Positions 44,862 through 54,669 of a DNA stretch of 64,000 nucleotides are shown piece by piece. Under the pieces are notes generated by a model. That model worked only from the letters and a program-made list of their open reading frames with translations. It was not told the origin of the DNA and made no database searches. The position numbers and the translations under genes were made by a program. Numbering within the stretch: the first letter of the stretch is position 1; every line of letters begins with the position of its first letter. Source of the stretch: Larkinella soli (GTDB lineage: Bacteria; Bacteroidota; Bacteroidia; Cytophagales; Spirosomataceae); assembly GCF_003703975.1 (NCBI RefSeq), contig NZ_QTJY01000017.1, positions 62,001 through 126,000 on the forward strand, given 5' to 3'.

Positions 44862-45799
44862 CCGATCCCCTGCCTCTTTCGCCGGAACTGATCGATAAGC
44901 TGCACCGGCTCTCGGAAAAGTATGCGGCTATGGGTCAGGACATGGGATCTTATCTGGAGGGCCTGCTTCAGGCCGATTACCTCACCTATTGGGATTATAT
45001 TCATCTGGAAACCCTGTTGTCGCTCCAGAACCCGCGGACGCCCTACCTCGACGAGTTCATATTCATCACCTATCACCAGACCACCGAGCTGTATTTCAAG
45101 CTGGTGCTTCACGAAATTCGCCAGATTGCTTCCCATCCTTCCCTGACGGCGGGCTTTTTTACGGAGCGGATGGGCCGGGTGAACCGGTATTTCGGCATCC
45201 TGGAACACTCCTATCAGGTGATGGTGGAAGGCATGGACCGCGACCAGTTTCTGAGCTTCCGGATGGCCCTCCTGCCGTCGAGCGGGTTTCAGTCGGTCCA
45301 GTTCCGGGAAATCGAGATCGTCTCAACCGAGTTTTCCCGGCTCCTGCTGAACGTACCGGCGGAACTGGGTTCAGAGGCTTCTGCCGAACAGCTCTACGAC
45401 TACATCTACTGGAAACAGGGCGCCACGGAACTGGCTACACAGCAGAAAACCCTAACCCTCAGGCAATTCGAGAACCGCTACAGCCAGGAACTGATCCGTC
45501 TGGCCGGGGAGTTCCGCGACCGGAACCTCTGGCGACGCTTTCTTGACGTACAAAAAACCGGAGCACCCACCGACGACCTTGTCGTTCAGCTTCGGGAGTT
45601 CGACCACCGGATCAACGTCCGGTGGAGGCTGGTTCACCTGCGGTCGGCGGTGAGGTATCTGCACAAAGACCCGGACGACATTAAAGCCACCGGCGGCACC
45701 AACTGGCAGAAATACCTGCCTCCGAGGGAACAGCAGCGCATCTTCTATCCCGACCTCTGGAGTGAATCCGAGCGGAATCAATGGGGGAAACAGGCCTGA
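44822..45799 (+). CDS. kynA: Tryptophan 2,3-dioxygenase
   Basis: 325 residues. The family is recognised from ADYLTYWDYIHLETLLSLQ, FITYHQTTELYFKLVLHEI with the distal His, ALLPSSGFQSVQFREIE, and the RWRLVHLRSAVRYL segment with the heme-ligand His. It opens the indole ring of tryptophan to N-formylkynurenine using heme and O2. The ATG at 44822 lies within the sugar porter gene; the next Met (about residue 37) would remove little conserved sequence. No other kynurenine genes are in the window. Confidence 0.93.
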   Translation: MAEEPRNQRVPNLTDPLPLSPELIDKLHRLSEKYAAMGQDMGSYLEGLLQADYLTYWDYIHLETLLSLQNPRTPYLDEFIFITYHQTTELYFKLVLHEIRQIASHPSLTAGFFTERMGRVNRYFGILEHSYQVMVEGMDRDQFLSFRMALLPSSGFQSVQFREIEIVSTEFSRLLLNVPAELGSEASAEQLYDYIYWKQGATELATQQKTLTLRQFENRYSQELIRLAGEFRDRNLWRRFLDVQKTGAPTDDLVVQLREFDHRINVRWRLVHLRSAVRYLHKDPDDIKATGGTNWQKYLPPREQQRIFYPDLWSESERNQWGKQA

Positions 45800-45849
45800 G
45801 CCGTCCGGTTTTTGTTACCTTTATGCTCAGGTTCCAAATCCCTTTTCCC

Positions 45850-46701
45850 ATGAAACAAGTCAAAGCCCTTCTGGTGGCGGCCGGTCTGCTGGCCACCGTA
45901 TCGCTGCCCGGTTTCGCGCAACGCAGCCATCCCGAAGACAAAGCCGGCTGGAAGCTCGGCGCTCAGTCCTACTCCTTCCGCCTGTTTCCCTTCGCCGACG
46001 CCATTCGAAAAATCGACAGCTGCGGTCTGAAATACATCGAAGCCTTCCCGGGGCAGGACCTCGGGGGCGGATTGACCGGCAAGATGGATTTCAAAATGGA
46101 TGCAGCCGCCCGGCAAGCCGTTAAAAAACTGGTGAAAGACCGGGGAATGACCATCGTCGCCTTCGGGGTCGTCAATGCGAAAGACGAAGCTGAGTGGAAG
46201 GCGCTGTTGGAGTTTGCGAAAGAGATGGGCATTCAGAACATCAATACCGAACCCAAAGTCGAGCAGATTCCCTACATCGCCCGCCTGGCCGACGAGTACA
46301 AAATCAACGTCGCCATGCACAACCACCCGAAGCCGTCGCATTACTGGCACCCTGATTCGGTGCTGGCGGTGATCGGAACCAGCAAATACCTGGGAGCCTG
46401 CGCCGACATCGGCCACTGGGTCCGGTCCGGGCTCGACCCGGTCGAATGTCTCAAAAAGCTTCAGGGCCACGTTCTGGGGATGCACTTCAAGGACGTCAAA
46501 AAAGATTCACCCGACGGCAAGCACCATGATGTCGTCTGGGGCAACGGCGAGAGCAAGGTGGACGCGGTCATTGCGGAAATGAAGCGGCAAAAATTTAAGG
46601 GGCCGATTTCGGTGGAGTACGAATACCACTGGGAGAACAACGGCCCGGAAATCGCCGAGAGCGTCAACTATTTCAGAAAAGCCTACAGCCGGATTCAATA
46701 G
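45850..46701 (+). CDS. Exported sugar phosphate isomerase/epimerase-like TIM barrel
   Basis: 283 residues from the ATG at 45850, which opens on a signal peptide ending PGFAQ. The AP-endonuclease-2/xylose-isomerase-like barrel has metal-binding patterns: GLKYIEAFPG, NVAMHNHP, ADIGHWVRSG, GMHFKDVK and ISVEYEYHW. Family members act on sugars or sugar acids; periplasmic forms are common in Bacteroidota sugar-use loci. Substrate unknown. Confidence 0.9.
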   Translation: MKQVKALLVAAGLLATVSLPGFAQRSHPEDKAGWKLGAQSYSFRLFPFADAIRKIDSCGLKYIEAFPGQDLGGGLTGKMDFKMDAAARQAVKKLVKDRGMTIVAFGVVNAKDEAEWKALLEFAKEMGIQNINTEPKVEQIPYIARLADEYKINVAMHNHPKPSHYWHPDSVLAVIGTSKYLGACADIGHWVRSGLDPVECLKKLQGHVLGMHFKDVKKDSPDGKHHDVVWGNGESKVDAVIAEMKRQKFKGPISVEYEYHWENNGPEIAESVNYFRKAYSRIQ

Positions 46702-46714
46702 CCGGTAAAAAACG

Positions 46715-46742
46715 AAAGGCCTCCCGACGGGAGGCCTTTTTT
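46715..46742 (+). terminator. Rho-independent terminator
   Basis: AAAGGCCTCCC-gac-GGGAGGCCTTT followed by a T run, between converging genes; can act both ways. Confidence 0.88.
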
Positions 46743-46771
46743 CTATCTGGTGTGGAAAGAATCGTTTATGA

Positions 46772-47158
46772 TTAGCGTACGGAGATGAAACGCTCGGGCT
46801 GTACGGGTCTCTTGGTCTGAAGATTCACTTCCTTAACCGTTTTTGAAGAACCGTCCGTGACGACGACCGTGTATTTACCATCTTCCAGTTCGCTCAGATC
46901 GAAGCGGGTGCGAACGCTGGTGTCATGCTTGGACAGCCGCTGGATGGCCAGAACCTGACCGTTTTCGCCGAGCAGCTGAACGCTGACCTGAGTACCTTTT
47001 TCTTTGGCTACCATGACGTTCAGTTTGGCGGCTTCTGAAGAAGCATACATACCAACCTGATAAGAGCCGGAAACTTTTTCACCATCGACATTGGCGAGGG
47101 CTACGGTGGAGGCGCTAACTGAGAGCGCAACGAGCAATGAAGAAATGAACGTTTTCAT
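46772..47158 (-). CDS. Small secreted protein, paralog of the one at 15891
   Basis: 128 residues with a signal peptide ending VALA. The single domain has the same late pattern as its paralog: VLAIQRLSK, then LSELEDGKYTVVVTDG and VKEVNLQT. The front of the domain is diverged. Both are preceded by a near-identical promoter and A-rich leader, so they may be coregulated. It fits the fold of a Por-type tail or DUF3244 but without a cargo domain. Function unknown. Confidence 0.75.
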   Translation of the reverse strand: MKTFISSLLVALSVSASTVALANVDGEKVSGSYQVGMYASSEAAKLNVMVAKEKGTQVSVQLLGENGQVLAIQRLSKHDTSVRTRFDLSELEDGKYTVVVTDGSSKTVKEVNLQTKRPVQPERFISVR

Positions 47159-47501
47159 GATGTGTGTGAATGGATCGTTAATATTTGTTGTTTGTGTGGT
47201 CGCTCAGGACTTTTTTGCCTGATTGATGTTTCAAAGGTAGTTCACTTGGAAAAATCCCAAAAAACATAGTATGCAAGTGGTCGAAACCATTAGGCGAACG
47301 GCATGAATCCTTGACGAGCAATTAAACGGTAAATACCAGCCATATCGATCTAAAGCACACGTTTTCAACATTTTAACTTTTGTTAATATTTGGTAATTAC
47401 AACTTTCTGAACCCCCTTGCAAATACCTCCTCCCTTTACCGGAAAATTTTATTGATGCAAAACCGAATAATTCAGAATTTTGAGTAACCAAATAAATATT
47501 T
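47159..47501. other. Intergenic region between divergent genes
   Basis: About 340 AT-rich bases. The left part is the leader and promoter of the small secreted protein. The right part, towards pgeF, contains only AT-rich sequence with no visible gene or repeat. Confidence 0.5.
47232..47239 (-). promoter_or_regulatory. -7 element of the second small secreted protein gene
   Basis: TACCTTTG on the minus strand, with a TTTTG candidate -33 box about 18 bases upstream. The surrounding bases resemble those at 16356-16363. Confidence 0.7.
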
Positions 47502-48263
47502 ATGGTAGCTTCCGAGCCTCTATACCGAACCGTCACCCTGTTCAGGGCATTTCCTGATCTGGTGGCGGCCGAAAGCACCCGGCACGGCGGTGTCAGCCCG
47601 TCGCCTTTTGCTTCGCTGAATGTCGGCCTGAACACGGAAGATGATCCGGAGAACGTGGAGGAGAACCGCCGGCGGTTCTTTGCCGGCCTGGGGATCGACG
47701 GCTCCCGGGTTGCCTCCTCCCATCAGGTACACGGCGATCTGATCCTGGTGGCCGAAGAACCGGGGCGCTACAGCGGTTACGATGCCCTGATCACCAACCG
47801 ACCGGAGTTGTTTCTCACCGTGACGGTGGCGGATTGCACGCCCATCCTGATCTGGGACCCCGTCCGGAAGGCGGTGGCCGCCGTTCATGCCGGCTGGCGG
47901 GGCACGGTGGCCGGACTCGTTGAGAAAACCGTCCGGGCCATGCAGGAAGTCTTCGGCACGCACCCGGCCGACTGTTACGGTTTTGTCGGCACCTGTATCG
48001 ATCGGAATTCATTTGAGGTTGGGCTGGAGGTGGCGGAACAGTTCGGCCCGGCATTCAGGACATTGGACCCCGAACGCGGCCGGTTTCTGGTTGACCTGAA
48101 AGCCGCCAATGCCGCTCAGCTCACCGCAGCCGGCTTTCGCAGCGACCGGATCGAAATCTCGCCGTATTCGACCGTGGGTACTTCCCAGGATTACTTCTCC
48201 TATCGCCGGGAAAATGGCCGGACCGGCCGGATGCTGGCCCTGATCGGTTTTCGAACTCCTTAA
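47502..48263 (+). CDS. pgeF: Laccase-domain purine nucleoside phosphorylase/deaminase (PgeF/YlmD)
   Basis: 253 residues. The multicopper polyphenol-oxidase-like domain has its metal ligands: SSHQVHG, ADCTPIL, HAGWRGT (about residues 75, 110, 127), and the family end pattern FSYRRENGRTGR. Recent work assigns these to purine nucleoside phosphorylase/adenosine deaminase activity and peptidoglycan repair. Start ATG 47502. Confidence 0.9.
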   Translation: MVASEPLYRTVTLFRAFPDLVAAESTRHGGVSPSPFASLNVGLNTEDDPENVEENRRRFFAGLGIDGSRVASSHQVHGDLILVAEEPGRYSGYDALITNRPELFLTVTVADCTPILIWDPVRKAVAAVHAGWRGTVAGLVEKTVRAMQEVFGTHPADCYGFVGTCIDRNSFEVGLEVAEQFGPAFRTLDPERGRFLVDLKAANAAQLTAAGFRSDRIEISPYSTVGTSQDYFSYRRENGRTGRMLALIGFRTP

Positions 48264-48361
48264 AATATTTGGTCTCCACGAGCGGCCCTGCAAACAATCT
48301 GTTCCTTATCCGAGTTTTTATTGCATTCACACACCTGAATCGGAGGAACCGATACAAAGCA

Positions 48362-48619
48362 ATGGGACTCTTAGTGACAATTTTAGTAGGTGCCATAGCC
48401 GGCTGGCTGGCCGACCTCGTTTTCAAACGGTTTTCGTTCTCGCTCTTTACGGAAATCCTGCTGGGTATCGCAGGAGCATTCGTGGGCGGCTGGATTTTCG
48501 GTAGCACGTTTGCCACCGGCGCCGGTGGTCTGCTGGACCGGGTTCTGACAGCCTTTGTCGGAGCCGTCATCATTCTCGGGATTGCCGCCTTGATCAAAGG
48601 CTCACGCAGAACCACATAA
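48362..48619 (+). CDS. GlsB/YeaQ/YmgE-type stress membrane protein
   Basis: 85 residues from the ATG at 48362. Three small hydrophobic helices rich in Gly/Ala (GAIAGWLADLV, GIAGAFVGGWIFG, AFVGAVIILGIAAL) match this family of small membrane proteins linked to stress response. Exact role not known. Confidence 0.85.
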   Translation: MGLLVTILVGAIAGWLADLVFKRFSFSLFTEILLGIAGAFVGGWIFGSTFATGAGGLLDRVLTAFVGAVIILGIAALIKGSRRTT

Positions 48620-48644
48620 AGAAAGTTTTTTTGAACCAGATCGG

Positions 48645-48680
48645 AGGGCTGTGCGTCAGGTTGACCACAGCCTTCTTTTA
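48645..48680 (+). terminator. Rho-independent terminator of the GlsB-like gene
   Basis: AGGGCTGTG pairs with CACAGCCT, followed by TCTTTTATT. Confidence 0.7.
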
Positions 48681-49445
48681 TTGGATCACGAACTCAACTT
48701 CCTTGAAGTCGAACAGCCGCAACCGGGTATCCACCTGAACGGCCAGCCGGCCGGCCTCATCCACGCCGACAATATACCCTTCGAACCGCTGTCCTCCGGC
48801 CTGATATTCATGTTTTTCCTGGTACCGGAACAATCGCTGTAAATACGTCGTTTTCAACAGGTCCCGTTGCCCGGCCCGGAGAGCCAGGTACCGGCGCTCG
48901 ATGGCTTCCAAGAGATCAGGAAATAATTCCGGCAGAACGAAATTACCCTCATTTGGTGTTTCATTAAGGAGGGAAGTCGCCGTCGGATACTGAAACCGGG
49001 TTTGGTTGATATTCAGTCCGATTCCGACCACCGACCAGGCAATCGTATACCCCTGAAGGGTGTTCTCGATCAGAATTCCACCAATTTTGCGTTGTTCTAC
49101 GTATAGGTCATTCGGCCATTTGATTGTCAGCCGGTTACCGAGATAGGTTGCGAGCCAGTCGCTGATGCCGAGCGACAGGGCGATATTGAGCCAGAACTGT
49201 TCGCCGGCCTGAAGGAACGAAGGCTGGAGAAGGATTGAAAAGGTGAGATTCCGACCGGTCTGGGCCTCCCACTGATTCCCGCGCTGGCCTCGTCCGGCCG
49301 TCTGGTGATCCGTAATCACGACGGTTCCCTCTACGGTATCCGGCTGTGAGATCAGCTCAGCCGCCACATCGTTGGTTGACTGACAACTTGGCAGGTAATT
49401 AATTTTTTGACCGAGAAATAAGGTTTTGGGTCGAAACTTGTACAA
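48678..49445 (-). CDS. birA: Biotin-protein ligase (BirA, no DNA-binding domain)
   Basis: 255 residues. The catalytic core has CQSTND, the biotin-binding GRGQRGN loop, IKWPNDLY and GIGLNIN. The N-terminal helix-turn-helix of repressor-type BirA is absent, so it is a ligase only. It joins biotin to carboxylase carriers such as the BCCP at 61531. The only possible start is a TTG at 49445; no upstream ATG fits. Confidence 0.93.
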   Translation of the reverse strand: MYKFRPKTLFLGQKINYLPSCQSTNDVAAELISQPDTVEGTVVITDHQTAGRGQRGNQWEAQTGRNLTFSILLQPSFLQAGEQFWLNIALSLGISDWLATYLGNRLTIKWPNDLYVEQRKIGGILIENTLQGYTIAWSVVGIGLNINQTRFQYPTATSLLNETPNEGNFVLPELFPDLLEAIERRYLALRAGQRDLLKTTYLQRLFRYQEKHEYQAGGQRFEGYIVGVDEAGRLAVQVDTRLRLFDFKEVEFVIQ

Positions 49446-49548
49446 AATTTTTATACTTTTAGTTGGATGAACACCCGTATTACGGTAGAGATCACTCTCC
49501 GGAGGACCTACCCGCTGATTCCGGGCATGTGCAATTTAAACCAGTAGC

Positions 49549-49932
49549 ATGAGAATAAACAAACCAAAGGATATATCATCCGAAGAGTTGTGCAACCTTG
49601 TCGTGAAGGGAATGCAGGAAAAGAAGGCTGTGGACATTGTGGTCATGGATCTTCGCGACGTAAAAAATGCCATCGCCGACTTCTTTGTCATCTGCTCAGG
49701 TAACTCCGATACACAGATCGACGCCATTGCCGATTCCGTTTCTGAAGAAGTCTTCAAAGACAGCCAGATCAATCCCTGGCATCAGGAAGGGAAAATGAAC
49801 CGGGAATGGATTTTACTGGACTACGTGGATGTAGTCGCCCATGTTTTCAAGAAGGAACGCCGGTCCTTTTACGACCTGGAACAACTTTGGGGTGATGCGG
49901 AAATCCGGGTAGTGGAGGAAACCTTTGCCTGA
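49549..49932 (+). CDS. rsfS: Ribosome silencing factor RsfS
   Basis: 127 residues, with the family pattern AVDIVVMDLRDVKNAIADFFVICSGNSDTQIDAI and a late EGKMNREWILLDYVDVVAHVF. It binds uL14 on the large subunit and blocks subunit joining when nutrients run low. Divergent from birA by 103 bases; 181 bases before ftsH. Confidence 0.96.
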   Translation: MRINKPKDISSEELCNLVVKGMQEKKAVDIVVMDLRDVKNAIADFFVICSGNSDTQIDAIADSVSEEVFKDSQINPWHQEGKMNREWILLDYVDVVAHVFKKERRSFYDLEQLWGDAEIRVVEETFA

Positions 49933-50113
49933 TTCCGGGCACCGGCCCGCCGGTTCGGTTCCGATGCCGGCCCGCGGGCCGAAGCTTATCCGCCCATATG
50001 ACCACCCGACGCGATAATCCTTCCGTCTGTCGAAACAAAATTCCCGCAGAAACAATCCATTGTAAAATGGTGTTTTCCTTTTGACTTTTTAGCCGTAATT
50101 CTGTTGCAAACAA

Positions 50114-52147
50114 ATGCCTGAAAAAAATAGAAATCCGCTTTCACCCAGAACTCCCCGTCGGCCAAACTTCCAGGGCTGGATAGTGGCGCTCCTGATTGCA
50201 GCGATCCTTGGGATAACCTTCTTCAATCGGAGCAGCGCCGTTCGTGATACCACGATCAAGCGGTTCGAGAAGATGGTTAAGGATCGGGAGGTTGCTGAGG
50301 TTGTCATTGTCAACAATGATGTGGTCGAAGTAACGCTGACTCAACAGGCGTTGCAGAGTCCTAAATACAGAAATCTTTTCCAGGACAAACCGTATTTCAA
50401 CTCCGGTTCCGGTCCGCATTATACGTTCCGGGTCTCCTCGGCCGAATCGTTTAAAAAAGACCTCGACCGCATTCAGGACGGGGTTCCGGATAACGAGAAG
50501 ATCGATTATAAAATTGAACAGAGGAGCGACTGGAGCGGTTTTCTACAAACCTGGGGCTTCTTTATCGTCATGATCCTGGCTATGTATTTCCTGCTCGGGC
50601 GAATGTCCGGAGGAGCCGGGCCGGGGGGTCAGATCTTCAATATCGGTAAATCCCGCGCTGCCCTCTTCGACGCCGAGAACCGCGTCAAGATCACGTTCAA
50701 CGACGTAGCCGGTCTGGATGAAGCCAAAGAGGAAATCAAGGAAATCGTCGACTACCTGAAGAGTCCGACCAAGTTTACCAAACTCGGTGCCAAAATACCG
50801 AAAGGAGCATTGCTGGTCGGCCCTCCGGGTACGGGTAAAACCCTGCTGGCAAAGGCCGTTGCCGGAGAAGCCGGGGTGCCGTTCTTCTCACTTTCAGGTT
50901 CCGACTTTGTCGAAATGTTTGTCGGTGTCGGTGCCGCCCGGGTGCGTGACCTCTTCAAACAGGCCAAGGAAAAAGCGCCGTGTATCATCTTTATCGATGA
51001 AATCGATGCCGTTGGTCGTTCCCGTGGCCGGGGTTCCCTGCCGGGCGCCAACGACGAGCGCGAAAATACGCTGAACTCCCTGCTGGTGGAAATGGACGGT
51101 TTTGCTACCGACTCCGGGATCATCATCATGGCTGCCACCAACCGCCCTGACGTTCTGGACCCCGCCCTGCTGCGGCCGGGCCGTTTCGACCGCCAGATCA
51201 GCATCGATAAACCGGATATCGTCGGCCGGGAAGCCATCTTCCGGGTTCACCTGAAACCGATCAAGCTGGCACCGGACATCGATCCGCGCGAACTGGCCGC
51301 CCAGACTCCCGGTTTTGCCGGGGCCGAAATCGCCAACGTCTGTAACGAAGCCGCCCTGATCGCTGCCCGGCGGAACAAGGAAGCCGTCGATATGCAGGAC
51401 TTTCAATATGCCATGGACCGCGTGATCGGTGGTCTTGAAAAGAAAAATAAGCTTATTGCCCCGGAGGAAAAGGAAATCGTCGCCTACCATGAAGCCGGCC
51501 ACGCCGTTGCCGGATGGTACCTCGAACACGCCGATCCGCTGGTGAAGGTGACCATCGTACCTCGGGGTGTTGCCGCCCTCGGCTATGCCCAGTATCTGCC
51601 CCGTGAACAGTATCTGTACCGGACCGAACAGCTACTTGACGAAATGTGCATGACGCTCGGGGGCAGGGCCGCCGAAGATAACGTTTTCGGTAAGATCTCG
51701 ACCGGCGCTCTGAGCGATCTGGAGCGGATTACGAAACTGGCTTACAGCATGGTGACCATGTACGGGATGAACGACAAGATCGGAAACGTCTCGTTCTACG
51801 ACTCCAAGCAGAGCGAATATCAGTTCAACAAACCGTATTCGGAAGCCACTGCCGAAGCGATCGACGACGAAGTACGGAAGATCATCGACCAGGCTTACCA
51901 GCGGACAAAAGCACTGCTGGCCGGCCAGCGGGAAGGTCTGGAAGCCGTAGCGAAGGAGTTGCTTGAGAAGGAAATTCTGTTCCAGAGCGATCTGGAGCGG
52001 ATTCTGGGCAAGCGTCCCTTCCATAAGGAGACGACCTATCAGGCTTACAAGAACAAGAGCGAAGTGGTCGAGGAAGAAATCGGGAAGAACAGCAAACCCG
52101 AAGAAACCCAGCCGCTGCCGGCACCGGATCTCCCGGCGCTGTCATAA
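50114..52147 (+). CDS. ftsH: ATP-dependent zinc metalloprotease FtsH
   Basis: 677 residues. Two membrane helices (about 21-38 and 143-160) enclose a periplasmic loop. The AAA module has Walker A GPPGTGKT (about 236-243), Walker [10 protein letters not shown], and the SRH arginine region RPGRFDRQ. The M41 protease has HEAGH at about 459. It degrades short-lived and misassembled membrane and cytoplasmic proteins. A terminator follows. Confidence 0.98.
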   Translation: MPEKNRNPLSPRTPRRPNFQGWIVALLIAAILGITFFNRSSAVRDTTIKRFEKMVKDREVAEVVIVNNDVVEVTLTQQALQSPKYRNLFQDKPYFNSGSGPHYTFRVSSAESFKKDLDRIQDGVPDNEKIDYKIEQRSDWSGFLQTWGFFIVMILAMYFLLGRMSGGAGPGGQIFNIGKSRAALFDAENRVKITFNDVAGLDEAKEEIKEIVDYLKSPTKFTKLGAKIPKGALLVGPPGTGKTLLAKAVAGEAGVPFFSLSGSDFVEMFVGVGAARVRDLFKQAKEKAPCIIFIDEIDAVGRSRGRGSLPGANDERENTLNSLLVEMDGFATDSGIIIMAATNRPDVLDPALLRPGRFDRQISIDKPDIVGREAIFRVHLKPIKLAPDIDPRELAAQTPGFAGAEIANVCNEAALIAARRNKEAVDMQDFQYAMDRVIGGLEKKNKLIAPEEKEIVAYHEAGHAVAGWYLEHADPLVKVTIVPRGVAALGYAQYLPREQYLYRTEQLLDEMCMTLGGRAAEDNVFGKISTGALSDLERITKLAYSMVTMYGMNDKIGNVSFYDSKQSEYQFNKPYSEATAEAIDDEVRKIIDQAYQRTKALLAGQREGLEAVAKELLEKEILFQSDLERILGKRPFHKETTYQAYKNKSEVVEEEIGKNSKPEETQPLPAPDLPALS

Positions 52148-52150
52148 AGA

Positions 52151-52178
52151 AAAAAAAGGGCCTTGCGGCCCTTTTTTT
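52151..52178 (+). terminator. Terminator after ftsH
   Basis: AAAAAAAGGGCC-ttgc-GGCCCTTTTTTT. Confidence 0.92.
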
Positions 52179-52185
52179 ATATCCT

Positions 52186-52953
52186 TTATCGCCTTGCCCT
52201 GTACCCGGTTGCGTCGAACGTGTGCCGGATGGGGCCGAAAAAAATAAGTTTCAGGGTGCTGGTGGCCGGTTTTCCGTTGACCAACTCGGAGTAGTACTCC
52301 TTTTTTGACTGAACGATCAGTTCGTTGTGCGCCAGATAGCTCGAAAGATTGATGGAGTGCGCATCGGGCAGTTTGGCCTCCAGCGCCAGTTCGTTGAAGA
52401 GGTACAGCGGATAGGGGTTAAACGGCACCTCGGCCACCCACAACGACTCCGTATCCCGACGACCCAGACTGGCTTTATACTCGCTGGCCGTCAGCCCATA
52501 CTGGCTTCCTTCGCGGCCCGTAGCGTGGTAGCGCTTCCGAAACCTAACCTGGCAGGAATTGCCCCGGCTGGGCGAATAATACGCCTTGCCGGCATAATAG
52601 GGCACAATTACCTTACCATCAATCCGGTCGTTGACGTAGATCCGGTAGGTGCCGTCGGGCTGGCCGATGGCGAAGGTGAAACTGTTGCCCATACCCGGCA
52701 GGCTAAGATTTGCCAGTTTTTTGTCAAAACCGAACTCTCCGGTTTTCGTGTTCAAAAGGACCTGATACCGAACCACCGACCCGTTATAGTCGGTCTGTTC
52801 ATACACCAGCACCCGATCGAACGTCAGCAGCTGCGGAGCTGCCGCCCGTTTGGGAGTGGCCATCGCCAACGCTCCCGACTGCGCATAAACAGGATTCCCT
52901 GCCATCGTCACCATCATACCCGCCAGAACGGCAAGAATCATTCGTCTTTTCAT
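52186..52953 (-). CDS. Hypothetical exported protein
   Basis: 255 residues, ATG at 52953, with a signal peptide ending PVYAQ. The mature protein is mixed alpha/beta and shows no recognised domain; it has a KAYYSPSRGNSCQVRFRKRYH stretch (basic) and ends RARR. It converges with ftsH. Function unknown. Confidence 0.7.
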   Translation of the reverse strand: MKRRMILAVLAGMMVTMAGNPVYAQSGALAMATPKRAAAPQLLTFDRVLVYEQTDYNGSVVRYQVLLNTKTGEFGFDKKLANLSLPGMGNSFTFAIGQPDGTYRIYVNDRIDGKVIVPYYAGKAYYSPSRGNSCQVRFRKRYHATGREGSQYGLTASEYKASLGRRDTESLWVAEVPFNPYPLYLFNELALEAKLPDAHSINLSSYLAHNELIVQSKKEYYSELVNGKPATSTLKLIFFGPIRHTFDATGYRARR

Positions 52954-53041
52954 TCTAAATTTTTGTACACCCGGTGCGCCGGATACCGGCTTCCCAATCC
53001 GGATGCAATATGGTAGTTTCGGTGGTAAAGTTGCAATGTAT

Positions 53042-53049
53042 TACCTTTG
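53042..53049 (+). promoter_or_regulatory. -7 element of lpxH
   Basis: TACCTTTG, 20 bases before the ATG at 53069. This supports that ATG over the upstream in-frame ones. Confidence 0.6.
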
Positions 53050-53068
53050 CAATTCTGAAAATTACTGC

Positions 53069-53845
53069 ATGTTTCCAATCGAACACCTGTCGCTCCCACC
53101 CGACCGCGCCGTCTATTTCGCTTCCGACTTTCATTTAGGAACGCCAACCCCCGAAATCAGCCGGGATCGGGAACGCCGGATCGTCCGGTGGCTCGATTCG
53201 ATCGAGGCCGATGCCGGAACCATCTTTCTGGTGGGCGACGTCTTCGACTTCTGGTTCGAATACCGGAAATCCATCCCGAAGGGCTTCATCCGACTCCAGG
53301 GCAAGCTGGCCCAGTTGACCGATGCCGGTATTCCCATCGTCCTCTTCTCCGGCAACCACGACATGTGGATGTCCAGTTATTTTACCGACGAAATGGGCAT
53401 TCCCGTCCATCGGAATCCCCGCAGCTACCAGATCGCCGGCAAACTGTTCCACATCGGTCACGGCGACGGCCTCGGCCCGGGTGACCAAACCTACAAACGG
53501 CTCAAGAAACTATTCGAGAACCCGCTGGCGCAGACGATGTTCCGGTGGCTGCACCCGGACATCGGGATCGGGATCGCCGACCGATGGTCGCGGCACAGCC
53601 GGGCCAGTCATCAGGGAAAGTTCGAGGAATTTATGGGGGAAGACAACGAATGGATCATGCAATACTGCCGGGAAGTCGAGGCCCGGCAGCATCACGACTT
53701 TTACATCTTCGGGCACCGGCACCTGCCGCTGGACCTGAGCGTGGGAAAAACCAGCCGCTACATCAATCTCGGCGAATGGCTCAATTATAATACCTATGCC
53801 CGGTTTGACCGCAATACCGTGACCCTGAGCACCTTTGAATCCTGA
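53069..53845 (+). CDS. lpxH: UDP-2,3-diacylglucosamine diphosphatase (LpxH)
   Basis: 258 residues from the ATG at 53069. Calcineurin-like metal motifs: ASDFHLG, GDVFDFWFE, SGNHDMW, IGHGDG, FGHRHLP. These match LpxH, which makes lipid X in lipid A synthesis at the inner membrane. An in-frame ATG at 53036 would lie within the promoter element. Confidence 0.92.
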   Translation: MFPIEHLSLPPDRAVYFASDFHLGTPTPEISRDRERRIVRWLDSIEADAGTIFLVGDVFDFWFEYRKSIPKGFIRLQGKLAQLTDAGIPIVLFSGNHDMWMSSYFTDEMGIPVHRNPRSYQIAGKLFHIGHGDGLGPGDQTYKRLKKLFENPLAQTMFRWLHPDIGIGIADRWSRHSRASHQGKFEEFMGEDNEWIMQYCREVEARQHHDFYIFGHRHLPLDLSVGKTSRYINLGEWLNYNTYARFDRNTVTLSTFES

Positions 53846-53865
53846 TTGCCGGACCGCACCGTGGA

Positions 53866-54591
53866 TCAGTTCTTTAATAGCTCCTGTCGGGAGAGATTCT
53901 CTTTCGGGGTAGCGTTCAGTTCCTGCCGGTAATCCTTCTTCTTGAGTTCTCCGTTTTTGACCGATTTGATAAAATTAGCCCAGGCAAACGGATTCAGGAA
54001 CGGGATGGCGGTCAGCTGGCTTCGGTTGGCCACCGACTCCCGTCCGAACCACTGCTGATTCAGATAATACCGGTAATTGGCGGCCGCGCTCATAGGGGTG
54101 ACGGCGGCCAGGCGCTGCATGGCTTCCGCACTGGTGTTTCGCTCCAGATTGGCCCGCTCCCGCTCGTCGGGCAGTTTCATGTTCACAAACGCCTGCTTGA
54201 AGAGCTCTTCGGTCGGATACGGATAGACCTTGACCTCCGTCAGCATCTGCACGTCTTCCTGCATGGCGATAACGGCCGAGTAAGACTGTTCGGCCAGCCG
54301 GCGCGGGATGATGTGAAACTGTTTCTTATAACCGACGTAACTGAAGATGATGCTGTCGCCCGGCAGAACCGGCAGGGCAAAGTAACCGACGTTGTTCGAC
54401 AGAACGCCCCGGCCGGCATTGGGAATATAGATATAGGCGCCGGGCAGCGGCTCGGAGGTCTTTCCGGCGGTGATGATTCCAGTGAACATGATCAGTTTCT
54501 CCTGCCCCTGGGCATGGGCCGGAACCTGAAGCAGTAACGTCAACCCTACCAACGCCACTACAGTTAATGCTTTCGTTATCACTGTTTTCAT
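53866..54591 (-). CDS. Exported protein with a carboxypeptidase-regulatory-like domain
   Basis: 241 residues from the ATG at 54591, with a signal peptide ending AHAQG. A CarboxypepD_reg-like beta domain (about 30-110) has the pattern FTGIITAGKTSEPLPGAYIYIP and GVLSNNVGYFALPV. It is followed by a helical segment of unknown type. Such domains often occur at the start of TonB receptors, but no barrel follows. Possibly an envelope protein. Confidence 0.75.
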   Translation of the reverse strand: MKTVITKALTVVALVGLTLLLQVPAHAQGQEKLIMFTGIITAGKTSEPLPGAYIYIPNAGRGVLSNNVGYFALPVLPGDSIIFSYVGYKKQFHIIPRRLAEQSYSAVIAMQEDVQMLTEVKVYPYPTEELFKQAFVNMKLPDERERANLERNTSAEAMQRLAAVTPMSAAANYRYYLNQQWFGRESVANRSQLTAIPFLNPFAWANFIKSVKNGELKKKDYRQELNATPKENLSRQELLKN

Positions 54592-54669
54592 AATCGTCAT
54601 TCAAAGAAAACGACTGCTGCGGAAACCTATTGCCTTCCGGCAGCCGGGGTTCAGGCCGGGATGGTCCGG

